Source of the DNA: Phoronis ovalis | Lineage: Eukaryota > Phoronida > Phoronidae | Assembly: GCA_028565635.1 (NCBI GenBank) | Contig: JAOXYB010048103.1 | Coordinates: 1 to 12,056 of the forward strand | Direction: 5' to 3' | DNA length: 12,056 bases | Part shown: positions 1 through 9,012 of the stretch, in pieces | How positions within the stretch are numbered: the first letter of the stretch is position 1 | Layout: each line of letters opens with the position of its first letter | The notes under the pieces: model-generated | What the model saw: only the letters and a program-made list of their open reading frames with translations | Databases searched by the model: none | What the model was told of the DNA's origin: nothing | Position numbers and translations under genes: made by a program

Positions 1-1405
1 TTTTTGAATTTCTTTACGGTAGCAATCCAAAAAAATGCAGTAAGAAGTATACAATCCAAATCCAAAATTTTCAACTGTGCTACACATCCCCACCAAAAAA
101 TACCTTGAGTACCCCCCGGGCATTTTTTGTTGTGCATACTATTTTTTGTATTCCAATAGCTGCTTCAGTTTTGATCAGCTTCATATTCGGTACAGGGTAA
201 ATACGGGTCTGTTATAATTTTGACCTTGATTGCTTCCAATATAGCCATGTTTGTTCTCCAGAGGACATGTCACATTGCACTCATTTTGAGAAAGATGAAG
301 CATTGACTGGACGGTTCAATAGCTTGATGGGCATAATAGGCTAGTTGACATATCACAATGACGTTGAGAAGTAGATCAAATGCCAATGCAAATTTTTGTT
401 CGTGACACTGTCTCATAATAACTACGATTACTTCATATGTGGCACAGAGTAACTACAAGTCACAGTGCAGCTCGGATATAGTTTTGACCTGGCTCAGTTC
501 CAATATGGCCAACTGGTGGCTATAATTGTTACCAAGATGCACACCATAGTACGTCTATAACTGTAAGGATGCAGCGCTGTCTCGGCAATTCAAAGTGGTA
601 CTAACAAGACTGTTAGGTGTATGTCATAGGCTAAGTGCTATTTTCGAATGACCTTGGAAAGTGGGTCAACTGTTGATTGGAAAATTCTTCATTTCTTTTG
701 CAGTCATCAAATTTTAAATACTCTGATAAATAGTAAGATCACTTTCATTCAAAAAAGTAAATAGAGGTTAAAATACAGGTCAGGTTTGATTGGCAGCTAT
801 GTTTGTTCCGTAGTTGGTACCATGATAAGAGCTTTACTTTTTAACGGATCCGTTTCATATTTGGTACAGCATAAGTATGGTGGCCATTTTGTTTACGGAG
901 ACAGTATGTCATGGTACATCTATAGCTGCAAAGATGAAGCGGTACCTGGACGAATGAAAGGTGGTTTTAAGAAGTCCATAGTGAGTAGGTGTTGTAGGTT
1001 AGGTGGTGTTTTAGAATGACCTTAAAAACTGGGTCAAACTGCCATCGGAAACTTCAATATTATTTGCCCATATCTTTAAAACTCTGATATGTTTAGAGCT
1101 CATTTTAAATCAGAAGCTAAATGGAGGCCAAAGTATGGGTCACTATTGTTTTTGAGCAGACCACTTCCAATATGGCCGACTGGCCACCATTTTCGTTCCT
1201 GATAGGAAGCATTGCCTGAATAGTGTTATGATGGATTTATAAAGGCTGGAGGTAGGCGGGTATTAATGGCTAGGTGGTATTTTAGAATGTCCTTGAAAGG
1301 TTAGTCCACTTAATCTAAAATTTTGAAATTTTCCCACAGTTTGTCAAGCCGTTTTTGCCAGATCCTGAGAACTCAGATACATGGAAAGATTGCTTTAAAA
1401 TTGCT
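1..1405 (+). repeat. Array of degenerate ~250-350 bp repeat units (family R1, left block)
   Basis: About four diverged copies of one unit follow each other in the same orientation, roughly at 160-404, 405-735, 736-1085 and 1086-1330, with a partial copy before 160. Shared landmarks in order are: a CTTCAGTTTT...CATATT.GGTACAG block, a TTTTGACCTTGATT block, TTCCAATATGGCC followed by TGGTGGCCAT, TTTGTTCCTGAGAG, TCTATAGCTGCAAGGATGAAGC, CTGGACGATTCAAAGGTGG, a GGCTAGGTG-type block, and TGACCTTGAGAAG followed by GGTCAAATGCC. No copy carries a sustained reading frame, and the short open frame at 786-1019 lies inside a repeat copy. Two further copies sit at 3640-4250. The family looks like an old dispersed or tandem non-coding repeat. 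I do not recognise it by name, and the unit edges are approximate. Confidence 0.75.
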
Positions 1406-1458
1406 TGACTGCGATGAGTAGCTCTGCAAAAACAGACCTGTTGGATTTTACATTGTAG

Positions 1459-1625
1459 TTTGGCAAATGGTGTAACTATTGCACTCTGCTGTCATCATCG
1501 CTGTTCTTGGAAGCCATATGTGGGTAAAGAGTTTTTCGCTAAATCAGGATTTAATTTTCAAGACTTTAAAATAGCTTCTGTTCTTAGCAGTTGGGCAATA
1601 TGTGGATTTAAAGATTTGAAGTCAG
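1459..1625 (+). CDS. TRMT13: TRMT13 coding exon (CCHHRC motif), internal
   Basis: The acceptor is TTGTAG at 1453-1458 and the donor is CAG|GTAAG at 1625/1626, a strong match to consensus. One leading base completes a codon from an upstream exon outside the window; 55 codons follow, then a single G that completes GGT (Gly) with the next exon. It encodes ANGVTIALCCHHRCSW, the glycine and lysine of YVGKEFF, and SSWAICGF, the conserved end of the TRM13 methyltransferase domain. Reading through the donor stays open only to 1696, giving an unrelated tail, so splicing at 1625 is favoured. The upstream acceptor has a poor pyrimidine tract, so the left edge is the least certain. Confidence 0.9.
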
Positions 1626-3206
1626 GTAAGCTATATTTTTTTTGTCTAAATACCATGCATGCATGTATCAGGCCCTTAATAGAGGTTTTTATGTAAAAAG
1701 ACATTAAAAATAAGTGACATGTTATTGATTTTTGCAAAACAATCAATATAAATTTTAAATTCTACAAAAACTTGGAGTTGTTTCGTACAGTTTGATAAAA
1801 TAATTTTATAACTCAGTAGTCAAAAGGTTAGTGTGAAAATAAAATAGGTTGGCAAAATCAATTTGTGTAAAAGGTTTGTACATTTTAATTTTTAAATATA
1901 TTTAAGTGTTTACCTTCAAAATTTCAATATTTCTTATCCTTTTCATTATTTGCACTCTATACAACCATAGATGCAACTGTCTCATCACTTTAAAATTGCT
2001 TTTTACCTGTTCAACATGTTAGCCCAATTTTATTGTAGGCAAATAATTCTATAGTAATGTAATATGTAATAGTGAATATTAAAAGTTTTCTTAAACTTTA
2101 AAGGTGATATTGATGACTCATTGTCAAGTAGTCCAAAATCAGATCCTAACAAATGTCAGACTTCACATGCAGGAGCACACAGTCATAGGTGAGTGCTGAA
2201 TATATGTCTAACGGTACCATGATAGTATACCATTTGTGCTGTGTCACTGTTTGCCTCCCCAACTCAGAACGCGTAAATCAATATGGTACGGTTCTCTATA
2301 TTTAAAATAATACAGTTACAATAATGAATGTTACAAAGGCCAGTATTACACGGTAACAAAAATAGTGGCTGCTAAGCTGAAGCTCGTGTTGTGATGTATA
2401 AAGAATATATTAAAGAAAGCTACAAGTTTTACAAAAGATAGATAATCCTGAGCAATATGAGTAGAGAATTACACAGCTATATCACCACAAACCTCACATG
2501 CCTCGTATAACCAGCTTACTGGATCATAATGCAACAACTGCATAACGACGTCTACTGGCAATTTGAATTATGGCATTTGACATTAATCTATCGATCTCTC
2601 TTATTAACAACAGCAGCATGTCAATCTAGGTAACTTTGTAATATGTGCAAACTAACTCACCAAATTGTTCAGGGTGTCACCTTTATATGGTCAAACGTTC
2701 ACCTACAGTGTACAATGGGTTGAATGACCAACTAACATGGTGGATACTGTTACAGATAATTTATTATACCTGTCCAAGCATGCTTAATACTATAATGTAC
2801 TAATTAATAATATACCTAGTCCCCACAATAATGTGCTGTATTGTACAGAGGTACATTGCTCTCCCACGTTGATAGTATTCATAGGTAATTACTGGTTCTA
2901 ATATATAAATTAATGCAGATCAATAGTCACAATTTCTCTGCACATTTTCCAAGTTAATGATAAGTACTTTACATATGGCAACTACATGTAAGCTGTCCTA
3001 TATTTCTTTTTATTTTTTTCTTCAGATGTGCGAGTCTTACATCAAAAGAAAAAGAATTGATCGGTTGGCAGTGTAAGCGGTTGATTGACTGTGGCCGTGT
3101 TTTTTATTTGCAACAACACGGATTCGATACGGATTTGAAATTTTATATTGAGAAGGAAGTCTCCTTAGAAAATGTTATGTTAGTAGCAACACCCTCACTT
3201 TGTTAA
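1459..3206 (+). CDS. TRMT13: TRMT13 (TRM13/CCDC76) tRNA 2'-O-methyltransferase, 3' part: last three coding exons
   Basis: The family methylates the 2'-OH of nucleotide 4 in the acceptor stem of certain tRNAs (Gly, Pro, His in yeast), using S-adenosylmethionine. Here exons 1459-1625, 2104-2188 and 3026-3206 splice in frame into about 143 C-terminal residues. Matches to the family, recognised by eye, are IALCCHHRCSW followed by YVGKEFF, then a SSWAICG motif, then CKRLIDCGRVFYLQQHGF and VSLENVML close to the stop. The segment between the second and third blocks (SLSSSPKSDPNK) is Ser/Asp-rich and poorly conserved, as expected for the variable linker. The N-terminal CHHC-type zinc fingers and the SAM-binding core must lie on exons left of the window; I see none in 1-1458. 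An open frame begins near 1460, but this is an exon interior, not a translation start. The stop is TAA. Identification is confident; exon borders are predicted from splice sites. Confidence 0.93.
1626..2103 (+). other. TRMT13 intron (478 bp)
   Basis: A GT-AG intron, GTAAGC at its start and TTTAAAG at its end, in a phase that keeps the frame between the flanking exons. It is very AT-rich with several A and T runs. I see no repeat of the R1 family or other feature within it. The acceptor pyrimidine tract (TTTTCTTAAACTTTAAAG) is weak. Confidence 0.8.
2104..2188 (+). CDS. TRMT13: TRMT13 coding exon (variable Ser-rich linker)
   Basis: This 85 bp exon begins after AAAG and ends CATAG|GTGAGT, a near-consensus donor. 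With the split codons on each side it encodes Gly, then 27 residues (DIDDSLSSSPKSDPNKCQTS... ending AHSH), then the first two bases of an Arg codon. This region has no clear conserved motif. In the family it corresponds to the low-complexity stretch between the SSWATCG block and the C-terminal helix block. The evidence for the exon is the frame-preserving splice pair and its position between two well-matched exons. Confidence 0.75.
2189..3025 (+). other. TRMT13 intron (837 bp)
   Basis: A GT-AG intron. It starts GTGAGTGC and ends in an excellent pyrimidine tract, TTTCTTTTTATTTTTTTCTTCAG. The body is AT-rich, and I see no coding signal or recognisable repeat copy inside. Confidence 0.82.
3026..3206 (+). 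CDS. TRMT13: TRMT13 terminal coding exon
   Basis: The exon starts right after the strong TTCTTCAG acceptor; its first base completes AGA (Arg). It then reads 59 codons to TAA at 3204-3206. It encodes SKEKELIGWQCKRLIDCGRV, YLQQHGF, and VSLENVMLVATPS. This is the characteristic C-terminal block of TRM13 proteins, where an LI-C/Q-GR helix precedes YLQQ.GF and VSLENV.L. The protein ends about eight residues after that block, a little shorter than I expect for vertebrate proteins, which have an unconserved tail. Frame, splice site and motif agree. Confidence 0.93.
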
Positions 3207-3640
3207 TGTAAGTAGGTGTGTCATGGAAATCTTACTAATTGTTTAAGGTTACTCACATTTCTGTCGATTTTTAGTAATAATGCATTATATGCATGGACCT
3301 ACAAGTCTCAAGCAAAAATTTTTCGAACATGCTGCATTTTGTGACAGAGCAGTGATGCAGTTTTTGCGTTTGTGCGATTTATTCGCAAAATACGGCATTC
3401 TACGAATATTTGGGTTTGCAACTGTTTGGTGTACCAAGTGCATACAAATGCAAGTAGTTTTTTATTCTGGCAGAGAAGTGTTTCTAATGCCATCACTACG
3501 TCAGTTTGGGTGCTCCACTCTTTCTTCTCCCTTCAGCAGTTTATGCACTTTGGAATTTTTGTACCCATCCACTTAGTGGCTGGGCATATAGTTGTAGGCT
3601 AGGCATCATCGCCGTCGTATGTAAAATTTCTTTTTGTCTC
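3207..3640 (+). other. Probable start of TRMT13 3' UTR; no other feature seen
   Basis: Sequence directly after the TRMT13 stop. Short overlapping open frames exist on both strands (for example 3280-3576) but none resembles a known protein, and they look like chance. No canonical AATAAA is visible here. Family R1 sequence resumes near its right end. Confidence 0.45.
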
Positions 3641-4250
3641 GCAGTAATAGCTTCAGTTTTACCCGATCAGCTGCATATTCAGTACAGGGTATTCACAGGT
3701 CAAAGGGCAGGTCACTTACAATTTTGACCTTGATTACTTCCAATATGACCATTTGGCGCCCATGTTTGTACCCGAGAGGGCACATCATGTTGCGTCTATA
3801 GCCGCAAGGGAAAGCACTGCCTGGACGATTCAAAGGTGGTTCTAAGAAGGCCATAGGTTGATGGGCGTAATAGGCTAGGTAAATTTTAAAACAACATTGA
3901 GAAGTAGATCAAATGCCGATTAGAACGTTTGACAATTTTCGTTGTGCGTAACAATTTCTTTGTCTCACAATAATTGCTTCAGTTTTTACCTAATCAGCTT
4001 AATATTTAGTACAGGATAAGTGCAGGTCGATTATAGTTTTGACATTGATTATTTCAATATGACCAACTGGTGGCCATATTTGTTCCTGAGAGCGCATGTC
4101 ACATTTCGAGAAGGACGAAGCACTACCTGGACAATTCGTTCATATGTTCTAAGAAGGCTAGGTGACATTTTAAAATGACCTTGAGACATAGGTCAAATGC
4201 TGATCCAAATTTTGACTTTATTGTATCCAGAACTTTGCTGTACATATTTA
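3640..4250 (+). repeat. Two further units of repeat family R1 (right block)
   Basis: Copies at about 3640-3945 and 3946-4250 share the landmark order of the left array: CTTCAGTTTT with GATCAGCT, CATATTCAGTACAGGGTA, TTTTGACCTTGATTACTTCC, AATATGACCA, GTTTGTACCCGAGAGGGCAC, CTGGACGATTCAAAGGTGG, GGTTGATGGGCGTAATAGG, and TTGAGAAGTAGATCAAATGC. The first of these is especially close to the unit at 160-404. Both lie downstream of the TRMT13 stop and in the same orientation as the left array. They are non-coding. Confidence 0.75.
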
Positions 4251-4921
4251 ACTCATTAATGAAACTACTTCAGTAATTGTACTGTCAGATACAAATCAGA
4301 ACTACAAACCACAATATGATGTAACTCTAGGGATGTGATGGGCATTAGACATGACAAATGTTTTGTTCAGTTTTTAAAATTTGCTTGATAATGTTCTTCA
4401 CAGTTTAATATGTATGGAAAAAATATTTTGCCATATGTTGCCTACCTGACGATAAGTACGCAATTGTAAGTTGTAAGTTTCATCACAGTTAAGTTGTGAA
4501 TTTCAAGATACACCCTGTGTTGGGGAACATTATATATAATTACTCCATGGTGTGCAGGATACTTGGCATTTTAAACTATACCTTTGTGTGAGGTTAGGTT
4601 GACACTATATAATATGGCTTTTAATTTTGAGTGTTTCAATCCCAACGTGTCGTAATTTCTGTTAGCAGCAAAAATCAATTCATTTTTTTTAAATCAAAAT
4701 TTTAATATGAGGTCTGTTTGCCTTTAGAATATTGTAATTTGGTGTAAAATATCACAGTGAGATAATACATTGGATACATGAGCATTGTAATAAAGGTGGA
4801 TGGAAAGCCTAATGGAGTACTTTTACCAATTCAGGTTTGACCTTGGGTGGTATGATATGATATTTTATAATAACTAGTACAGTGCATGAAAAATCAAATT
4901 CGAATTTCCTTTCATTTCAAA
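4251..4921. other. AT-rich non-coding stretch; nothing further recognised
   Basis: No open frame with protein-like composition and no repeat copy is visible. The only annotated site in it is the AATAAA at 4789-4794. Confidence 0.4.
4789..4794 (+). promoter_or_regulatory. Candidate polyadenylation signal AATAAA
   Basis: This is the first canonical AATAAA I see on the plus strand after the TRMT13 stop, about 1.6 kb downstream. A G/T-rich stretch (TTTGACCTTGGGTGGTATG) follows within ~65 bases. Such hexamers are common by chance in AT-rich DNA, and a variant signal closer to the stop may be used instead. Confidence 0.2.
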
Positions 4922-5100
4922 AATATACTCAGTTGTTCATTTTTTGTCATTTCAGCAGTGTAAGAAATACCAAAAGTTTTCTTTAACACTATTTAATATT
5001 GAATTTTTTATGTTACATATAAATGTCCCTCATTTTCCTATAACTATTTGTAAGTAATATTTCCCTCTTTGACCTATACTGCATATACGGTGAATTTAAT
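4922..5100 (+). repeat. Diverged duplication, copy 1
   Basis: Pairs with 5294-5480. Matching landmarks in order are: ATATACTCAGTTGTTCAT, TCATTTCAG/TCATTAG, TTTAATATTGAATTTTT, TTGTAAGTAA, CTATACTGCATATA, and GTGAATTTAATTTC. The offset is about 373-379 bp. The copies differ by many substitutions and small gaps. The short minus-strand open frame over this copy has no support as a gene. Confidence 0.6.
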
Positions 5101-5293
5101 TTCTTTCTAGGTTTTTTCTTTTTAAACGAGAAGTTAAAAAAAATCTCAGGTGAACATGTCCTGTGCACATAACTTAAAATTGAAGTGAAAGGATAAGAAA
5201 CCAGTAAAACTACAACTAATGAGGACAATATAATTTCATAGAATTTAGAGCCCCTATTGCATAAACTCTGGAAATAGTCATGAACTCATACTC

Positions 5294-5480
5294 ATATTTA
5301 CTGAGCTGATCATTATTTTTCATTAGTTAAGTGTATGCATCATCAAAATTTTTATTTAAGATCATTTAATATGAATTTTTCATTCATAATGTTGCTTGTT
5401 CCCTTTAAATATGTTTGTAAGTACGGTATGTTATCTTGTTAGATCTATACTGTGTATATGTAGAAATAGTGAATTTAATT
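5294..5480 (+). repeat. Diverged duplication, copy 2
   Basis: Second copy of the segment at 4922-5100: ATATTTACTGAGCTGATCAT, TCATTTAATATGAATTTTT, TTGTAAGTACGG, CTATACTGTGTATATG, and GTGAATTTAATTTCC align in the same order. About 190 bp of unrelated sequence separates the copies. It may be a local segmental duplication or two copies of a dispersed repeat. Confidence 0.6.
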
Positions 5481-5534
5481 TCCTCCCAGTATTTTTGTAA
5501 TAACAGAGGGAGCGTATATTTATGCAATAACATT

Positions 5535-5620
5535 GGTCTGTTTCTAAACTATGGAATGAGCTTCCAGATATTTAATTTTATTCAGTTCAGCATAATCTTC
5601 AAAACTAAATTAGTGTTGCC
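5535..5620 (+). pseudogene. Possible fossil of a non-LTR reverse-transcriptase C-terminal tail
   Basis: In one plus-strand frame the sequence reads SVSKLWNELPDI, then a stop, then FYSVQHNLQN. The pattern LWN.LP followed some residues later by F....L is typical of the C-terminal region of many LINE-type (CR1/L2-like) reverse-transcriptase proteins. The frame is interrupted just upstream and downstream, and no other RT motif is visible, so this would be a short decayed remnant. The match is brief and could be coincidental. Confidence 0.28.
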
Positions 5621-5639
5621 TCCAGAGGGTGTTCTTGAT

Positions 5640-6513
5640 TATATTTTGGGGGGGTGCCAAACTATACCAAAACAAGGGAACTACAATTGCCTTTTAGCAA
5701 AGGCCAGGTTGCACAGGCAGATATAGCTGGATATCCAGACCTATTAGGATTATCCTGGACCCATGGATGTCCAAAGACCTCTGATGACCTTTACCTACAG
5801 TGTATTGTCGAAAGTTTCATGAAATGGGTACCTGTAGCTCAAAGCGTTTCTAAAATATAGACGTTTGAAAATTGGAAAAAAGATAAATCTCAATAGATTG
5901 CACCTGCTGTACAACCTAAATATAATGTATAGCACTTGCAAAGAATACCATATGTACTAGTGGTTAACAAGAAAATGACTGCATAAGTGAGATAAGTAAA
6001 TATGTTGCAGATCTGGGTCGTAATTTTAAAGCAAAAATTTATTTCAATGTTTTTAAATGTTTAAATTAATGCTATTTGTTTATTAGATATTGTACACTAT
6101 TTTCTGTGAAAGTAGACCCAAAATATACCTTTCTAAAAGAGTTCTTGACCAGGTCTCAAAAACCAATCCCGAAATATATACCACATGAGCGTAAAAGGTA
6201 CCCCGAAGTTTATTAAAATTTGTCAAAACATGTACTCGGAGCCAGCGGCACATCTCTACCGGCTTCATACAATAAGAAACCTCCGGGTGTTGCCACGACT
6301 AAAATAAGAGGACATCAAGAATGAGAAAATATTTTTAAAAGTAAGCTGTAGTATCAAATGAAATAATAAACCACTGTTTGAGCAATATAGGATTTAACAT
6401 TTTGTTCAAAATAAGATGACATAAAAGGGGCTTGTAAGTAGTTCCTGTAAAAATATGAGTTAAAGAATGAGAGCTTTTTATTGTCAAAATACCAAATTGT
6501 ATACATCTTGACA
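5640..6513. other. Non-coding stretch; no gene recognised
   Basis: Short open frames occur (for example 5654-5860 on the plus strand and 6083-6268 on the minus strand), but none shows a recognisable domain or a convincing exon structure. The stretch 6100-6300 is slightly richer in G+C than its surroundings and could be an old repeat fragment; I cannot name it. Confidence 0.35.
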
Positions 6514-7200
6514 TTAAGGCTAAGCTGGACCCTCGTTACTGTTAAATAAAAATTCATGAAAAATCCGCATTACATTTTTTCATACAAAATAAATGTTTTC
6601 TGAAATTTTAACATTCATGCCATGTTATGGTGGTATTTTTGGACTTTTGTATGCAACGAATAAAATTTAATTAATTTTTTATAACATCTCACAAAAATCA
6701 TAAGGTACATCCTACAGCAAAATCCTGCAGATCTAAATTGGAGCCAACTACATTTTTAAGAAGTAAACGATACTTCCATCATTTGTTTTGACCGAATTGT
6801 AAATACTGTAAATAATCTTTGAATTATTAATTAATGTTTAAACAAAGGTCATTTTTTTATTTGCTAGAAACAGTAAATTGATTATATAATCAAAATCCCT
6901 GGTGCAATTTAAAAATGGTCAAAATCAAATTATTGGAGTATTGATTAGTTGTTAAAAATATAGTTAGCCTGAAATTTTATCTACTGGGTTTTCATGTAGG
7001 ATGTACCTAATGATTTTCATATGGTGTAATTAAACGCTAATTAAATTTCATACATTTTACACAATAGTTTAAAAATACCATTATGACATGCTTGAATGTT
7101 AAAGTTTTAGAAAACATCTCTTTTGAGTGAAAAAATGTAATACGGATTTTTCACGAATTTTTATTTAAACAGTGACAATTAGGGTCCAGCTTAGCCTTAA
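6514..7200. mobile_element. 687 bp foldback (palindromic) DNA transposon with TTAA ends
   Basis: The two ends share a perfect 20-base inverted terminal repeat, TTAAGGCTAAGCTGGACCCT. Imperfect complementarity continues inward for nearly 290 bp per arm: the left arm runs from 6514 to ~6800 and the right arm from ~6915 to 7200. Paired landmarks include AATCCGCATTACATTTTTTC with its partner near 7125-7155, AGGTACATCCTAC at 6703-6716 with GTAGGATGTACCT at 6996-7008, and TTTTGACC at 6785-6792 with GGTCAAAA at 6917-6924. The TTAA at each tip can be read as the target-site duplication. TTAA duplications are made by the piggyBac and Kolobok superfamilies. No transposase frame is present, so this is a non-autonomous MITE-like element. 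Arm divergence of roughly 20-30% by eye suggests an old insertion. Superfamily assignment is inference. Confidence 0.88.
6878..6893. repeat. Perfect 16 bp palindrome near the centre of the foldback element
   Basis: TTGATTATATAATCAA equals its own reverse complement. A 14 bp version, TGATTATATAATCA, also occurs at 11697-11710. With such AT-rich sequence this may be chance. Confidence 0.5.
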
Positions 7201-7489
7201 ATAACAGCCTTTCGAGTTAAATCACAACTCTACATTGTATTCAGTGTTGAAAACAATAAAATGGAAATAACATTATTTTTAAAAATAGCTGTTTATGTTA
7301 CTGAATTTTGATATGTACCATTATAAAAATGTTAACTCAGGTCCTTAACACTTTTAGAGTATCATAAAAATAAAAAGATGCCAAAAACTAAAAAAAAATA
7401 ACCTTTTAGTACCAAAATATTCTCAAAGATCATCAAAATTACTTCGTTGTGACTGGATATCATCATTTTGGAATATTATGAGCAATTTA
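7201..7489. other. AT-rich spacer between transposons; nothing recognised
   Basis: A/T-run-rich non-coding sequence with no protein-like frame and no inverted-repeat partner that I can see. Confidence 0.35.
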
Positions 7490-7612
7490 AACAATTTGAC
7501 CTCCAAATGACCTTTTGTCCTCAAGGTCAACAATGGCCCACCCCAAGTACATTCAAGTACCAAGTTCATAGCTATAACCGTCTTCGAGTTATAGCTTGCT
7601 GAAAATTGGAAG
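7490..7612. repeat. Candidate dispersed-repeat fragment (GACCT..CAAGGTCA type)
   Basis: The stretch reads TTTGACCTCCAAATGACCTT, then CCTCAAGGTCAACAATGG, CCCACCCCAAGTACATTC and a CTTCGAGTTATAGC block. It is clearly less AT-rich than its flanks, and its internal GACCT/AGGTCA symmetry resembles common interspersed repeats of marine invertebrate genomes. There is no second copy in this window, so the call rests on style alone. Confidence 0.3.
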
Positions 7613-7724
7613 AAGCAAAGAAGAAAAGAAATTGTATGAAACCAATAGGCTTGCTCCCTTCTAGGAGCAACCCTAAATATATATACGGTAATTATTCTCA
7701 AATTCGTACTTTATTTTTGGGGGA

Positions 7725-7830
7725 TGTACGAAATTTGGGAAATACAAAATTCTCCGAAAATATGGGTGTACGAATTCTCGGAAACTTTAATAAATGCGTA
7801 AAGCGGGTGTACGAATATGGGAATTCCGGA
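7725..7830 (+). repeat. Left block of ~42 bp TGTACGAAT tandem units
   Basis: Units begin TGTACG at 7725, 7767 and 7808 (spacings 42 and 41). Each starts TGTACGAA(A/T), continues with a G.GAAA-type core and AAA/ATTC-rich sequence, and the complete ones end ATGGG or GCGGG just before the next TGTACG. The third is partial. The same unit recurs at the right end of the element in the same orientation. Confidence 0.7.
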
Positions 7831-8608
7831 AAAATATCTTTGCAGATGATCGTAAATCGGGGTCAAACACTACCAGTACGGCAGTGCGAGAAATCAACGC
7901 AAGTAGAATCCGATCAATCAATGACAGAAATAGCTAGTAGAATGCCTATGGCGTCATTAAATAATAACCATTTTTCAGTACTTGATGTATCAAATAATGG
8001 ACAAATTGTGGTAGCATGCAAAGTACCTGGCTTCTGGCGGATGATCTCCCACCGTGTTTAAACATAGTGTTTGCTATGGGGTAATACGCTTTGCTAATCT
8101 TCCGGAATAAACAAACAAAAAAAGGTGTCGTCCCAAAAATATTTTTTGCTTTCTAGAAATTTTTTTTGTATTTTTTTTTAAAATTCATATCTAGTAAAAA
8201 ACAGCTGATCAATGAATGACGGCATGTCACTTACAGCCAATCACAGTGCGAAAGTTGGCTAGGCTACGGGTTAGCCACCGAAAAAACAAGTGAACCATCA
8301 ACATGCGGTATGCTTGAAATAGACCCTCAAACACTTATGTAATAGAATTACCAAGTATAAAGAGTGTTAAATTAATAAATTTTAAATAATTATTTTTATT
8401 TTGAACTGCATTAATTATTTTGTTGATAAAATTGGTCTAACTGTATCCCAAAAAAAGATCATGTTTATGCCTGCCCAGAAGCTATGAGATTTAATTTATC
8501 ATAGCGGATGCCGGTCCAGAGCCGTCGCCAAAAAAAAGCAATAAAACATGTAGGTTAGCTGGGAAGGATTTTCCATCGCGATTGAATGTTTATAGTGCGA
8601 ACGGTCAT

Positions 8609-8664
8609 AATCGCGATTAAAATTTTATTAGTTTTATTTTCTAGCTAATATTTTAATCGCGATT
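8609..8664. repeat. Foldback stem with AATCGCGATT arms
   Basis: AATCGCGATTAAAATTTTATTAG is followed 13 bases later by CTAATATTTTAATCGCGATT; the arms pair over about 20 positions with a small gap. A third ATCGCGATT occurs at 8575-8583. GTGCGAAC flanks in direct orientation at 8595-8602 and 8669-8676. This may be the core of another small inserted element, or a cruciform-forming segment of the larger element. Confidence 0.55.
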
Positions 8665-9012
8665 GCTGGTGCGAACAGGGCTTAAGATTAAAAAGATTGA
8701 CATAAGGCGTGACTTGTTATTCACGGTCCCGTCCTAGATTAATGATTCACTCAGTCTGGACTTCCTTGCAAAAAATATAGTTTACATTAGTTTTTAATGT
8801 ACTGAAATAGTGAATTCACATTATGTGTACGAGCGATTACTTTATCCAAACAGGGAAATAGAACATTACGCGAAAATGCCGATATTTTGTTAATACTTGA
8901 CCGCGATCCCAGTTGACAAAGTCATGGGTCTCAGCCGTGATTGGCTGTTTTTTATGAATTTGAGACACTAATTAGCGCCAACCTGAAAAGAAGTCGCGAG
9001 AATGTATAGATT

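Noticed and set aside
786-1019. 77-codon plus-strand open frame
   Set aside because: It lies wholly inside an R1 repeat unit; sibling units do not keep the frame, and there is no domain signal.
1626-1696. Extension of the TRMT13 exon past 1625 to the stop at 1696
   Set aside because: The CAG|GTAAG donor at 1625/1626 is strong, the extra residues are unrelated to TRM13, and the downstream exons complete the conserved C-terminus.
1558-1746. Minus-strand open frame opposite the TRMT13 exon
   Set aside because: Antisense shadow of the TRMT13 exon and intron start, with no protein similarity.
3280-3727. Overlapping open frames on both strands after the TRMT13 stop
   Set aside because: Several frames are open at once and none resembles a protein; the right part runs into an R1 repeat copy.
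5436-5860. Two plus-strand open frames of 96 and 68 codons
   Set aside because: No recognisable domain. The first overlaps the diverged duplication and a possible LINE remnant in another frame.
6083-6268. Minus-strand 61-codon frame
   Set aside because: Short, with no motif and no plausible splice context.
7494-7533. AAGGTCA-type nuclear receptor half-sites
   Set aside because: Similar GACCTT/AAGGTCA words occur throughout the repeats in this window, so there is no reason to read these as regulatory.
7606-7845. Left part of the 151-codon plus-strand frame
   Set aside because: It crosses the end of the composite element and its tandem TGTACGAAT units, so this part is repeat sequence, not protein. 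Only the segment after 7845 is kept as a low-interest finding.
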